Below are positions 25,601 to 32,223 of a stretch of DNA of 64,000 nt, one piece after another. Source of the stretch: Pyxicephalus adspersus (lineage: Eukaryota; Chordata; Amphibia; Anura; Pyxicephalidae); the NCBI RefSeq assembly GCF_032062135.1, contig NC_092863.1, positions 12,749,111-12,813,110 on the forward strand, in the 5' to 3' direction. A program made the translations under genes and the position numbers. The stretch's first letter is position 1, and every line of letters starts with the position of its first letter. The notes beneath the pieces were generated by a model. The model ran no database searches and was not told the origin of the DNA. It saw only the letters and a program-made list of their open reading frames with translations.

Positions 25601-28600
25601 AAACCAGGAGGCGAGTGAGAAAAAAAACAAACTTTACAGGAATTCTTCCAACCCCCTCTAACAATCTGTAATATATTTCCTCATCAGTGCCCCATACTTA
25701 ACTCTTGTGTACCAAGCACTGTCAGTCTCGAAAAAGCTATCTGGAATCTGGAAGCCTTGACATTTATGTGTGGTTGTAAAGTTTTAAACAAATTTTAGAA
25801 TTCTCCTCATAATTTGTAAATTCTAGTTTAGTTGTTGGGTATGTGGTTACCAGTGCATTTTTTTCCTTTGTGAGAAATTGCACTGTTGTGGCAGCAAGGG
25901 TATCTTCACAAGATCTCTTACAAACAATTTGATATAGCTGTTTAGGTGTAGCTTCGGTAAAATGCAAAGTGATTTCATTTTTAGTAGATTTAAAGAATAT
26001 CTGAACCCTAGCTACTGTTTGAAATATATAACTAAAGACTTCAATGAACAGATTTATTATATTGTGTGTCATTTTTGTCTATTCTTTACTATTATCTGTA
26101 ATTCTATCAGAGAGATTTACCCTCACTTCCTGTGCTTCTAATAAATTTACAAAGGAATTCAGTCAAAACAATGTTTCGACTGTCATCTCATATGAGGGAT
26201 AGTACATATTTGTGTTATTATTGGTTACCTAAACTGTCCAGCTGTTGAAACAAGCTGGGGGAGATCTGTAGGCAATTAGCACTTTGCTTAATATTTTGTC
26301 TCTTTTATTCCACACAGAATGCCCTCAGGGTCCTGACATCCTTGTAGTTTTAATGTCCGTCATGGGAGCCATCTTACTAGTAGGTTTGGTAGCACTGCTT
26401 ATTTGGAAGCTGCTCATCACCATCCACGACCGGCGTGAGTTTGCCAAATTCGAAGAGGAACGAGCAAAGGCTAAGTGGGACACGGTACGTAAAGAAATGT
26501 TGAGGAAATCACACTGTTAAATTCCTGTAGTGAAAAGAAAAGTAAATAATTTTCTTCTCCAACTGATTTGGTAATGAAAAACACACTTCTAGTTTAGGAG
26601 TAAATGTAGTGCAATGAAGGAGTAGTTATGGTAGACATTAATAATTTTCTTCTCCAACTGATTTGGTAATGAAAAACACACTTCTAGTTTAGGAGTAAAT
26701 GTAGTGCAATGAAGGAGTAGTTATGGTAGACATTGTAGTGAAGGGGCAACTGTGGTAGGCATTGTAGTGGAGGGGCAGCTATGGTACACATTGTAGTGAA
26801 GAGACAGCTATGGTAGACATTGTAGTGAAGGGGCAGCTATGGTAGACATTGTAGTGAAGGGGCAGCCATGGTGGGCATTGTAGTGAAGAGACAGCTATGG
26901 TAGACATTGTAATGAAGGGACAGCTATGGTAGACATTGTAGTGAAGGGGCAGCCATGGTGGGCATTGTAGTGAAGAGGCAGCTATGGTAGACATTGTGGT
27001 GCAGGGGCAGCTATGGTAGACATTGTAGTGAAGGGGCAGCTATGGTGGGCATTGTAGTGAAGAGACAGTTATGGTAGACATTGTAGTGAAGGGGCAGCTA
27101 TGGTAGACATTGTAGTGAAGGGGCAGCCATGGTGGGCATTGTAGTGAAGAGGCAGCTATGGTAGACATTGAGGTGCAGGGGCAGGGGCAGCTATGGTAGA
27201 CATTGTAGTAAAGGGGCAGCTATGGTAGACATTGTGGTGAAGGGGCAGCTATGGTGGACAATGTAGCCTAGTTATGTTTATCCACTTTGAATAATTTTAT
27301 CTCCTTTGACCTATTTTTAGCTGTAACATTTAATGTTTAAAGTTAAAACATGGGGGCTGAAGGTTGTGCATAATAGGCTTTTTCATATTTTTATTACATT
27401 CGTCAGATATAATGTTCACTAAATTTGTGGGAATGTAAAAAACATGCCAAAGTAAATATCAACTAATAGCTTACACACTGGATATGTTTGACATCCCACC
27501 CTTAAGCAACACTAAGCTTGATTATGTGTGTCAGTATACACATATGTAAGTGCATGTATGGATGTTTGTGAAATCTTATCCTAAGGGGCCTATATGCTTC
27601 CATTCCTAGCTGTTATCCCATTATTTTTACTGCTGTGCCACTCTGCACCAAAACAGAACCATTGGAAACGCTACAGATAACATTTTCTACTACAAAACTA
27701 ACATTTCCGTAGAGATGGAAAGGGATGGAAAAGTCAGACTGCCCCATTTATCTATAAGAAGCATGTAGTCATGTCCACTGGTGGTTTTTGAGAGGGACCA
27801 TGCTGTATATGAGGTCTAGTTTTGATAGCTAATGTGCTGGGAGACCAATAATGGGTTATATATGCATAGGTACGGTTGTATTTGGTAACTGAATTGGAGA
27901 TCATTGGTATGTTGAAAGATAACGCACATATTCTTATTATTATTATTACGCAGTATTTATATTGCCCCGAGATATTACACAGAGCTTTACAAAGTTCATA
28001 TTCTTATCACTAGCTGTCCCTCAAAGGGGCTCACAATCTAATGTCCCTACCTCAGTCTTTTTTTTAGAATTTGAGGACAATTTTGGGAGGAAGCCAATTA
28101 CCCTTACTGCATGTTTTTGGAATATACCATATAAATCAACACCTCCTCACATCAGCATACCAGAACAGCTGTGCACTGCCCCTTGCTATACATATATGTT
28201 TTTTTAATTTTCTTCAGGACCAATTTAAATTGATTGGGCTGTTTAGCACTTTCATAGGTGTAAATACAGCCTTAGCTAAACCTACATTACCCACCCCTCG
28301 TACATCCTTACTATCTAGTATAAACTAACTTAGAAACTCTGATAAAAGATTACCTTGAACAAAACCTCTGCTTATGCATTTTTTTTTTATAATATGCTTA
28401 CTTTGAGTTGACAGGTTTATTTTTACACCCAACTCCCGCAATGTTGTAACAAATTTGATATTAAAGAAAGCCAGGAGAATAAAATAATTTGTAAACAGCA
28501 TCTATTTTCTGTCCTTGTACAAGATGAATGCTTAGCAGGAATTATTTAAATTTTACTTGTTGCCATGGGGAAATTAAAGACACAGTAATGTTTGTATGTG

Positions 28601-29988
28601 TTTCACAGAAAGCTTTAAAGAGATAAGCGTTTACATGATCCTTTACAAATGTATCTACCTTATAAGTACATATTATCATCACAATTAAGTGGACTTTAAA
28701 TATGCCTTCAGCCAGATCACATTTTTGTAGAATCAACAAAATTTATTCAATCATTAAAAAAAGAATTTACATTTCATGATACATGTGATGTGTATCCAGT
28801 CTCTGACGCGTTTCACGGAATCTGCTTCTTCAGGAATAAAAGTAAATGTAAGATGTGATTTTACTGAAGGTGCCTGTAAAGTCCACTTTATTTTGTTGAT
28901 GGATTGTTAACGTAGGGTTTGGATGTGGCACCGGATTCTTTACCTGTCCCTTGTTATAATAATAAAAAAGAGTATTGATTACATTATAAAGACTTTAAAA
29001 GGGAGATGTAAGCATTCTTCTAGCTGGAGGCCTCCATTGGTACAGGTTATTAATAATATTTAAAGGAGTTGCAAGGCACATGCACAGGAGAAGAAGGACC
29101 TGGCTGGGAGTTTTTTCTTACCAAGGCTGGTGGGGATAGGAAGAGCAGGAGCTGTGCATAATGTAGTTAGTTCACTAGTTGGAGTGGTAGGTGTTCGCTT
29201 TAAAGGACCTTGTGGCCAACCTAAAAATTTGCTGGTATAAGCCAATAAAATCAAGCATCCTAAAGCCAAAGAAAGTCATCCAAATCCATTTTGGGCCTCC
29301 AAAAGATTTTAGCCATATTGTACATGCATGCAAAGAATATTTCCATATTATGGCAGACCTACCTGGCAAAACAGATCCCTTACAGCGCTGTACTGTCTGG
29401 CTGCATCTCCAATGCTTCAGTCTTCATCTGGTCTTTTTCTGGGTCTACAGCAGTCTTTATTGGTTTGGTTGGGATAATGGAACTTCACCCGACACAAAAT
29501 CGTGCTGTTATTGCACACTAAATTTTGTCAAGCCTTTTGCTTAGTGGGTCTGTTTAATTAAAGCTCCCCAAGTCTGGGGAAGATAGATTATCATGGGTGA
29601 ACCTGGGTGATCCAGCAAATAGTATCTGCAGAATGTATCTCAATGCAAGCGTGGACAAGGAATATGGTAACAAGGCAGACAATAAATACAGCAAACCATG
29701 TTAATGATTTTTCTGGTGTACAATAGAAAAATCAAAATTGAAAGAATGATGTTATTGGGTTTTACTTGTTTGTAATGTCTTTTGCTAAAGGTATATATAG
29801 AGTTTATACTGGATATCTGAAGTACCAAGCGTGAAGGTATCCATAGTAACACATAATAAGCCAGTGGCTTTACAGTAGTATATGGACAATCATTTCTAAT
29901 ACAATTTTTATTTCAGGCTCACAACCCTCTCTATAAAGGAGCCACTTCTACCTTCACCAACATAACATACCGTGGAAATCCTGAATGA
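1500..29988 (+). CDS. itgb3: Integrin beta-3, exons 3-15 (5' partial gene span)
   Basis: Integrin beta-3 pairs with alpha-IIb or alpha-V as a cell-surface receptor for RGD ligands such as fibrinogen and vitronectin. Thirteen exons join in frame: 1500-1689, 2308-2560, 5122-5284, 5374-5535, 5720-5815, 7000-7089, 7491-7625, 14318-14747, 23499-23721, 24542-24642, 25022-25141, 26318-26484, 29917-29988 (2202 nt, 733 codons plus stop). In order they encode the end of the PSI domain, the hybrid domain, the beta-I domain with MIDAS DLSYS and ADMIDAS DD, the I-EGF repeats, the beta-tail, one membrane helix and a tail with NPLY and NITY. All introns are GT-AG. The exon layout and residues match my recollection of human ITGB3 far better than ITGB1, ITGB5 or ITGB6. 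The signal peptide and start codon lie upstream of the window. Compared with human, the SDL loop differs and the C-terminus is RGNPE rather than RGT. Confidence 0.96.
1690..2307 (+). other. itgb3: itgb3 intron 3
   Basis: A 618-bp GT-AG intron, AT-rich. I see no recognisable repeat, RNA gene or exon in it. Confidence 0.75.
2308..2560 (+). CDS. itgb3: itgb3 exon 4 (MIDAS exon)
   Basis: Acceptor TTCCCAG and donor GA|GTAAGT, phase 1 in and phase 2 out. It encodes the start of the beta-I domain. [13 protein letters not shown] carries the metal-coordinating DxSxS of MIDAS and the following DD of ADMIDAS. The strongly conserved [19 protein letters not shown] follows. The exon ends in PCL, the first cysteine of the specificity-determining loop. 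Confidence 0.96.
2561..5121 (+). other. itgb3: itgb3 intron 4
   Basis: A 2.56-kb GT-AG intron. Its first 500 bp hold a decayed Tc1-like element (2632-3060). The remainder is AT-rich, and I recognise no repeat or gene there. An open frame across 4761-5288 only overlaps exon 5 in a different frame. Confidence 0.75.
2632..3060 (-). mobile_element. Decayed Tc1-like transposon fragment
   Basis: Phrases such as TTCTTGGGCTTCCCAATCC, AATTCATGGGCATTATAATA and AAAAGGCCTTCCCTGAAAT match a familiar Tc1-family element of fish and frogs whose transposase reads on the minus strand. On that strand I can follow a degraded stretch resembling the part before the catalytic acidic residues, broken by stops and frameshifts. 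It is non-functional. Confidence 0.65.
5122..5284 (+). CDS. itgb3: itgb3 exon 5
   Basis: Acceptor ACATAG and donor GTGAGT. It completes the SDL loop as CLEIGTTC (human CYDMKTTC), then encodes [17 protein letters not shown] and [15 protein letters not shown]. The latter holds the Asn, Asp, Pro-carbonyl and Glu ligands of the synergistic and MIDAS metal sites. Confidence 0.96.
5374..5535 (+). CDS. itgb3: itgb3 exon 6
   Basis: Exactly 54 codons, phase 0 at both ends. It encodes [20 protein letters not shown] and [19 protein letters not shown] of the beta-I domain. The Asp in FTTDA corresponds to human Asp251, a MIDAS ligand. The intron before it (5285-5373) is only 89 bp. Confidence 0.97.
5720..5815 (+). 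CDS. itgb3: itgb3 exon 7
   Basis: Thirty-two codons, phase 0/0, acceptor TTTCTACAG, donor AAG|GTAATG. It encodes [20 protein letters not shown] and [12 protein letters not shown], the alpha-5/beta-5 part of the beta-I domain. The intron at 5536-5719 holds nothing recognised. Confidence 0.97.
5816..6999 (+). other. itgb3: itgb3 intron 7
   Basis: A 1.18-kb GT-AG intron. The only structure I recognise is a shortened foldback MITE at 6518-6684. Confidence 0.75.
6518..6684. mobile_element. Palindromic foldback MITE, copy 2 (internally shortened)
   Basis: Begins GGGCCTGATTTATTTAA and ends TAATAAATCAGGCCC, a clean inverted terminal pair. The right arm keeps the family sequence GGTTTGCTGGATCAC. The left arm is shorter, so the element is about 167 bp rather than about 220. 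Confidence 0.8.
7000..7089 (+). CDS. itgb3: itgb3 exon 8
   Basis: Thirty codons, phase 0/0. Acceptor TTTTTCACAG and donor GAA|GTACGA. It encodes [20 protein letters not shown] and [10 protein letters not shown], the end of the beta-I domain around the alpha-7 helix that shifts on activation. Confidence 0.97.
7090..7490 (+). other. itgb3: itgb3 intron 8
   Basis: A 401-bp intron. It holds three TCAYRTGACC-type E-box sites (7244, 7271 reversed, 7331), two of them inside the longer repeat TCACRTGACCTAAT. No transposon is recognised. Confidence 0.7.
7491..7625 (+). CDS. itgb3: itgb3 exon 9
   Basis: Forty-five codons, phase 0/0. Acceptor GAGCACAG and donor ACT|GTGAGT. It encodes [20 protein letters not shown] and [17 protein letters not shown], the return into the hybrid domain. 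It includes an N-glycosylation sequon (NAT) and the cysteine pair seen in human. Confidence 0.97.
7848..7985 (+). mobile_element. hAT-like fragment
   Basis: Starts CAGTGTTTCCCAAACTTTTT followed by GGGGAACCC, like the other CAGTGTTTCTCAACC family members, and carries the internal CCACAGCTTACAGTATATTA. The right end is lost. Confidence 0.5.
7998..8190. repeat. Unclassified GC-rich repeat with 13-bp inverted repeat
   Basis: A CpG-containing patch in AT-rich intron, followed by TGTATTGCATTCA at 8145-8157 and its exact reverse complement at 8175-8187. It looks like part of a dispersed element, but no second copy is in the window. Confidence 0.35.
9290..9385 (-). mobile_element. LTR-like fragment
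   Basis: The repeated phrase GGTGGCAGACAAGGCAA with nearby AGGTCAGGGCGGG resembles the R/U5 part of the solo LTR at 36472-37254, in the same orientation. Only about 100 bp is recognisable. Confidence 0.35.
11810..12130. repeat. Dispersed repeat beginning AGGTAGTCCCC, copy 1
   Basis: Shares AGACATTCATTAACTT, GGAGCAA, TGTGCTTTGAT and GCAAAAAGAAACA with the repeat at 49097-49800, in the same order. It is therefore one dispersed family of unknown class. Confidence 0.55.
12130..12545. repeat. GC-rich dispersed repeat with perfect 16-bp hairpin
   Basis: Starts with TTAAAGAGGAACTTAAGTC, a phrase I associate with frog dispersed repeats, and is CpG-rich compared with its surroundings. Inside, 12313-12328 and 12338-12353 are exact reverse complements around a 9-nt loop. 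It ends in a T-run, then AAAGGTG. Confidence 0.5.
13161..13550. mobile_element. DNA element with GGCTTAGTCKACACGGAC terminus, copy 1
   Basis: The left end, AGGCTTAGTCGACACGGACG followed by CCCCAGCGTTCAACCTGAGG, matches the reverse complement of the right end of the element at 51155-51812. The interior is dense in AAACGC motifs. The right end was not located exactly. Confidence 0.55.
14005..14283 (+). mobile_element. tRNA-derived SINE, full length
   Basis: The head is tRNA-like, with an A-box region CGCTCAGTGGTTAGCGCAC and a B-box-like GGTTTGAATCTC. The body includes TGGAGTTTGCAGGTTCTCCC and GATTGTGAGCTCCTTTGAGG. The tail is GCGCTATATAAATACTACAT plus AATAATAA. Related copies lie at 34211 (same strand) and at 16707, 27932 and 41881 (reverse). 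It ends 34 nt before exon 10. Confidence 0.85.
14318..14747 (+). CDS. itgb3: itgb3 exon 10 (hybrid domain to I-EGF2)
   Basis: A 430-nt exon, phase 0 in and phase 1 out. It encodes [13 protein letters not shown] and [18 protein letters not shown] of the hybrid domain, then cysteine-rich I-EGF modules ([53 protein letters not shown]). The acceptor is CCCACAG. The exon opens with GTGAGT, so the junction also matches a donor consensus. Confidence 0.97.
15270..15894. mobile_element. hAT-type non-autonomous element with exact 8-bp TSD
   Basis: Flanked by the identical octamer GCTTAGTG at 15262-15269 and 15895-15902. The left terminus is CAGCGGACACCAACC and the right terminus, as reverse complement, is CAGCTGTTGCCAACC. 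The body is AT-rich, 625 bp, with no transposase frame. Confidence 0.85.
16523..16700 (+). mobile_element. hAT-like fragment, relative of 780-1058
   Basis: Shares TTGAGCAATGTGCAATTTGT, GCCTCTTAGG, TTTTGGCTATTTGTAAG, ACATTCTTCCCACTGGC and CACTGACCATCACACTAGTG with the copy at 780. The right end runs into a SINE fragment. Confidence 0.6.
16707..16890 (-). mobile_element. SINE 3' half, reversed
   Basis: TATTTATATAGTGGTGACAT, ACTAACTGTCCCTCAAAGG and GAGCTCACAATCGAATGTCC are the reverse complement of the SINE body and tail at 14005-14283. The tRNA-like head is missing. Confidence 0.75.
18583..18655 (+). mobile_element. TTAA-flanked MITE, left-end fragment
   Basis: TTAAGCTGCATACACACG, then AATAATTGTCCTTGGAAAGG and GCACGATGCATGA, match the left part of the full element at 49273-49601. 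It is cut off by a G-run just before the next MITE. Confidence 0.65.
18667..18901. mobile_element. Inverted-repeat MITE whose ends carry CAGGTAAGTAT
   Basis: Left arm GGAAAATTGTCATACTTACC then TGTAATTTTCATTTCCTGT. The right arm is its near-exact reverse complement (ACAGGAAAGTAAAAATTACA then GGTAAGTATGACAACAATTT). Each arm is about 40 bp, the element about 235 bp. No coding sequence is present. Confidence 0.75.
18960..19186. mobile_element. Palindromic foldback MITE, copy 3 (most complete)
   Basis: Begins GGGCCTGATTTATTAAAGC and ends GAGCTTTATTAAATCAGGC. The two arms carry GTGATCCAGCAAACCTG and its reverse complement, CAGGTTTGCTGGATCAC. This copy best defines the roughly 225-bp family. Confidence 0.85.
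21720..22160 (+). repeat. Degenerate tandem repeat, about 105-127 bp units
   Basis: The phrase TCTGTGGYYAGTG recurs at about 21728, 21855, 21961 and 22085. In three units it is followed by AACTGTCT or a variant, then TTAACCAA or AAACCAATTC, then GGTATTAAA or a variant. The monomers are strongly diverged, so this is an old array. Confidence 0.5.
23499..23721 (+). CDS. itgb3: itgb3 exon 11 (I-EGF3-4)
   Basis: Acceptor TTCCACAG and donor AA|GTGAGT. It encodes [40 protein letters not shown] and [20 protein letters not shown], the cysteine-dense third and fourth I-EGF repeats. All expected cysteines appear to be present. Confidence 0.97.
23722..24541 (+). other. itgb3: itgb3 intron 11
   Basis: An 820-bp GT-AG intron. 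It contains an hAT element with exact target-site duplication (24120-24417). Nothing else is recognised. Confidence 0.8.
24120..24417. mobile_element. hAT (Charlie-like) MITE with exact 8-bp TSD
   Basis: CTATATTA flanks the element exactly at 24112-24119 and 24418-24425. The ends are CAGTGATTTTCAACCA and, reversed, CAGTGTTTTTGAACCA (14 of 16 identical). The internal TTCCGTGGCACACTAGTGTG is a phrase I know from widespread vertebrate hAT MITEs. It is 298 bp. Confidence 0.88.
24542..24642 (+). CDS. itgb3: itgb3 exon 12 (beta-tail)
   Basis: Acceptor TTTATATAG and donor G|GTGAGT. It encodes [19 protein letters not shown] and [14 protein letters not shown]. The four cysteines are conserved, but the sequence between them is less conserved than in other exons. 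Confidence 0.95.
24643..25021 (+). other. itgb3: itgb3 intron 12
   Basis: A 379-bp GT-AG intron in which I see no repeat or other feature. Confidence 0.75.
25022..25141 (+). CDS. itgb3: itgb3 exon 13 (beta-tail to membrane)
   Basis: Acceptor TTCTCCTTAG and donor G|GTAATC. It encodes [20 protein letters not shown] and [19 protein letters not shown], with an N-glycosylation sequon (NCT). An ORF that runs on past 25141 reads into the intron and is not real. Confidence 0.96.
25142..26317 (+). other. itgb3: itgb3 intron 13
   Basis: A 1.18-kb GT-AG intron, AT-rich. I see no recognisable transposon, RNA gene or exon. Confidence 0.7.
26318..26484 (+). CDS. itgb3: itgb3 exon 14 (transmembrane helix)
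   Basis: Acceptor TTCCACACAG and donor ACG|GTACGT. It encodes [20 protein letters not shown] then [20 protein letters not shown], a single membrane helix with the conserved Gly of SVMGAIL and the snorkelling Lys after [15 protein letters not shown] and AKWDT follow. The Asp of HDR pairs with the alpha-chain GFFKR Arg in known integrins, and the Trp is a talin contact. Confidence 0.97.
26545..26734 (+). repeat. 95-bp direct duplication
   Basis: 26545-26639 and 26640-26734 are essentially identical. The last part of each copy (GTAGTGCAATGAAGGAGTAG and on to GACATT) is a diverged version of the 29-bp unit that follows. Confidence 0.9.
26731..27266 (+). repeat. 29-bp minisatellite with 87-bp higher-order period
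   Basis: About 18 head-to-tail copies of a unit reading CATTGTAGTGAAGGGGCAGC then TATGGTAGA. Variant units ending GGTGGG recur every third unit: GCAGCYATGGTGGG starts at 26862, 26949, 27036 and 27123, exactly 87 bp apart. A 6-bp stutter (GGGGCAGGGGCAG) lies near 27178. The open frame on the minus strand is a by-product of the repeat. Confidence 0.95.
27932..28126 (-). mobile_element. SINE 3' half, reversed
   Basis: A TTATTATTATTACG tail, then CTAGCTGTCCCTCAAAGGGG, CTCACAATCTAATGTCCC and GGAAGCCAATTACCCTTACT, the reverse complement of the SINE body. The tRNA-like head is absent. Confidence 0.75.
28770..28850 (-). repeat. Fragment with GAAACGCGTC motif
   Basis: On the minus strand it reads CTGAAGAAGCAGATTCCGTG then AAACGCGTCAGAGACTGG, a phrase I associate with dispersed elements in amphibian genomes. 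A looser relative (AGCGAAACGCGGCGAG) lies at about 50516. The class is not known to me. Confidence 0.4.
29546..29622. mobile_element. Palindromic foldback MITE, left half only
   Basis: GGGTCTGTTTAATTAAAGC then GGTGAACCTGGGTGATCCAG match the left arm of the copies at 32008 and 38988. The right arm is missing. Confidence 0.6.
29917..29988 (+). CDS. itgb3: itgb3 exon 15 (C-terminal tail and stop)
   Basis: Acceptor TATTTCAG. It encodes [20 protein letters not shown] then NPE and stops with TGA at 29986-29988. NPLY (talin PTB site), the Ser/Thr-rich STFT (kindlin region) and NITY are intact. The human protein ends RGT, so this tail is two residues longer and lacks the terminal Thr. Confidence 0.96.
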   Translation, partial: AHNPLYKGATSTFTNITYRGNPE

Positions 29989-31655
29989 ATACCATCACTG
30001 GATAACTGATAACCAATTCTTGGCCAACCGGAGAACTGAAAATTGTGAAGCCGAAGAAGTCATTTCTGCTGTTTTTGCATCCTCAATATTATATTAGCAC
30101 AACATTTTGCAAGATGTGAAGCCCCTGTGGCCATCAGACTATTTTTGATCTACAAATAATTTAAAAAAAAGTTCAGGACCTTATGATGGGTCTGTTTACT
30201 GAAACCTGAACAAGATACTTCCACCCATTAAATCCCAGATTATGAGGACACAAGATGGTCACACTACACAAAAAATACTTCAGCCAATAGGATGCTTCAG
30301 AACGGTCAGAGAAAGAGAACGTCTGCTGTCAAAGATTCTCAGGAATTCCATAGACTAAGTTCTGATCACTCCACCCTGTTATATTCAGCAGACCCCTGTA
30401 ACAGGACTGAGCTTGTGCGGCTACACCCTTTTCACATATCAGAATTTTTCACTTAAAGCAAGATCTGTAGCTTGCTAAAGAGGAAGAAAAAATTCCAATC
30501 TTTTGCACACAGCTTTCCAAAGATTTAGGTGTTCAAAACCTATTTTCTACATATGCCTGTTTTTATTTCATATCTATGTACTGTGTCCCAGTGTATTTGC
30601 CATACAATCTTTTTTTTTTATCTGATCAGTTTAAACTTGAAAAGTTTAGTTTATTTTTATACACTAGTAAGAATTGTTTTAGTATATATCAGAACAAATT
30701 TCACCAAAAAAGTGTTATGTACTGATGCAAAGTCACCAATTGGGTGAGTAAAGAAAAATGAGGAAACTTTTTATAGGTAAATTTGTTTGCCTTTATATAT
30801 GGCCTGCTGAAGTTCAGCAAATGCTCCTGTATGTTTACCTTCAAATATCTAATCTGGCCACTATGGCATTTCCTGGAAATATGTAAGTACCTAAAATACA
30901 TGGCTTGTCTGCATCTTAAAACCTAATTCCATTATTTCCTGTTCTAATAGGATATTCAAAGAAATCTCTCCAGAAGGTACAAGGACAGCATTTGAACCTA
31001 ACAAGGGTTATTTATAGAGATATATAACCCTTTGCTCTCCTATCCTAAACAAATTATGTTTTTGCTACAGTTGGGGTTTAGATTGCTTGAAACAATTGTG
31101 AATGATGTTTCATACACACAATGTACTGATCCCACCTCGTACCGCTTTATAAAAAGAATAGCCTGATCTGTCCCGGGAATATACCAGATATTCTAATAAT
31201 GAGGTGCTGGAATTGAGCAAGGCTATTGTGTATGATTTTTCCCATGATTGTTCCCAGTCAAGCAAAGGTTGTAAGGTGCCTACAACTCAATAGGACAAAT
31301 GTGGTATAATTTATTAAATCTTGCTTCATAGAACATACAGCAAAAAGTATTTTCTTCCCTCATTTATTGATATGTTGATTTTAACCATGTGCAGTTTAGT
31401 CTGCTTTAACCAGAACAATTCAGAAAATGGGAAAGTTTGATAATTTTACTTTATTCTATGGAGCTACGCTGGGTGTTACTATATTGTGAATGGACTTAAA
31501 ATGCACAATAATATGAGACAATAACAGACAAAAATAAGGTACGCATGTTTCATATTAAGTGTTTTGAAAATGTCACAAAAAGTACCAGTGCCTTAAATTT
31601 ATGTTCCCTCAGCGATATCACTGAATTTTTTAATAAAACTCAAAGTACCTAAGTT
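29989..31655 (+). other. itgb3: itgb3 3' UTR (end uncertain)
   Basis: Follows the stop directly and holds no transposon I recognise. A full AATAAA first appears at 31632-31637 (TTTTAATAAAACTC). An ATTAAA lies at 30227-30232 and another near 31312. The UTR could therefore be short (about 0.25 kb) or about 1.65 kb. Confidence 0.4.
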
Positions 31656-32007
31656 ACAAAAATCTGCATCTTACAATATAAATTGTCTACTGAACCAATT
31701 TTTTTAGAATGAAGCGTATGATCGGTAGGTAAAAGAAAAAGGCTAGAGAGTATGTGAAAGCACTGTACTATAGGAGATACCTCTAGACAATATACATAAT
31801 AGGCACTGTACATATCATTTCTGTAAGAAATTGTTCATTCTTATTGTATGTTTGTTTGTAAATTTGCTGTCTTTGATTACACTGCCCCTCTGTGGACACT
31901 TAGTAAAACTGCAGATGTTTTATTTTTTACTTTACAGATATGCAGACATTACATGGAAAATGTTCACACCCCTCCTTAAATGTATGCACTATTTAAAACA
32001 AGATATT

Positions 32008-32223
32008 GGCCTGATTTATTAAAGCTTTGAAAGACCGGAGAGATAGACTATGGGTGAACCTGAGTGATCCAACTAGCCTAGAATGGATTTCTTAAAAAAT
32101 CATGTGCTATTAAATGGACAATGTTTTAAGTCCTGGACTGGCTTTACTCCAGGTTTTACTGGACCGCCCAAGTTCACCTATGATAGTCTATCTTCTCCAG
32201 TCTTTGAGAGCTTTAATAAATCA
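32008..32223. mobile_element. Palindromic foldback MITE, copy 4 (second subfamily)
   Basis: GGCCTGATTTATTAAAGC at the left and GAGAGCTTTAATAAATCA at the right. The inner arms carry AGACTATGGGTGAACCTGAG and its counterpart CAAGTTCACCTATGATAGTC, instead of the CATCAGTGAAGCTGGG of copies 1-3. Confidence 0.8.

Larger units (their letters stand above)
26485..29916 (+). other. itgb3: itgb3 intron 14
   Basis: A 3.4-kb GT-AG intron. It holds a 95-bp direct duplication and a 29-bp minisatellite (26545-27266), a reversed SINE fragment (27932-28126), a patch with the GACGCGTTTCACGGAAT motif (28770-28850), an unclassified stretch with short open frames (29050-29500) and half a foldback MITE (29546-29622). 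Confidence 0.7.

Noticed and set aside
26779..26994. Minus-strand repeat protein in the minisatellite
   Set aside because: The 29-bp unit changes frame every copy. The open frame is a by-product of a stop-poor repeat.
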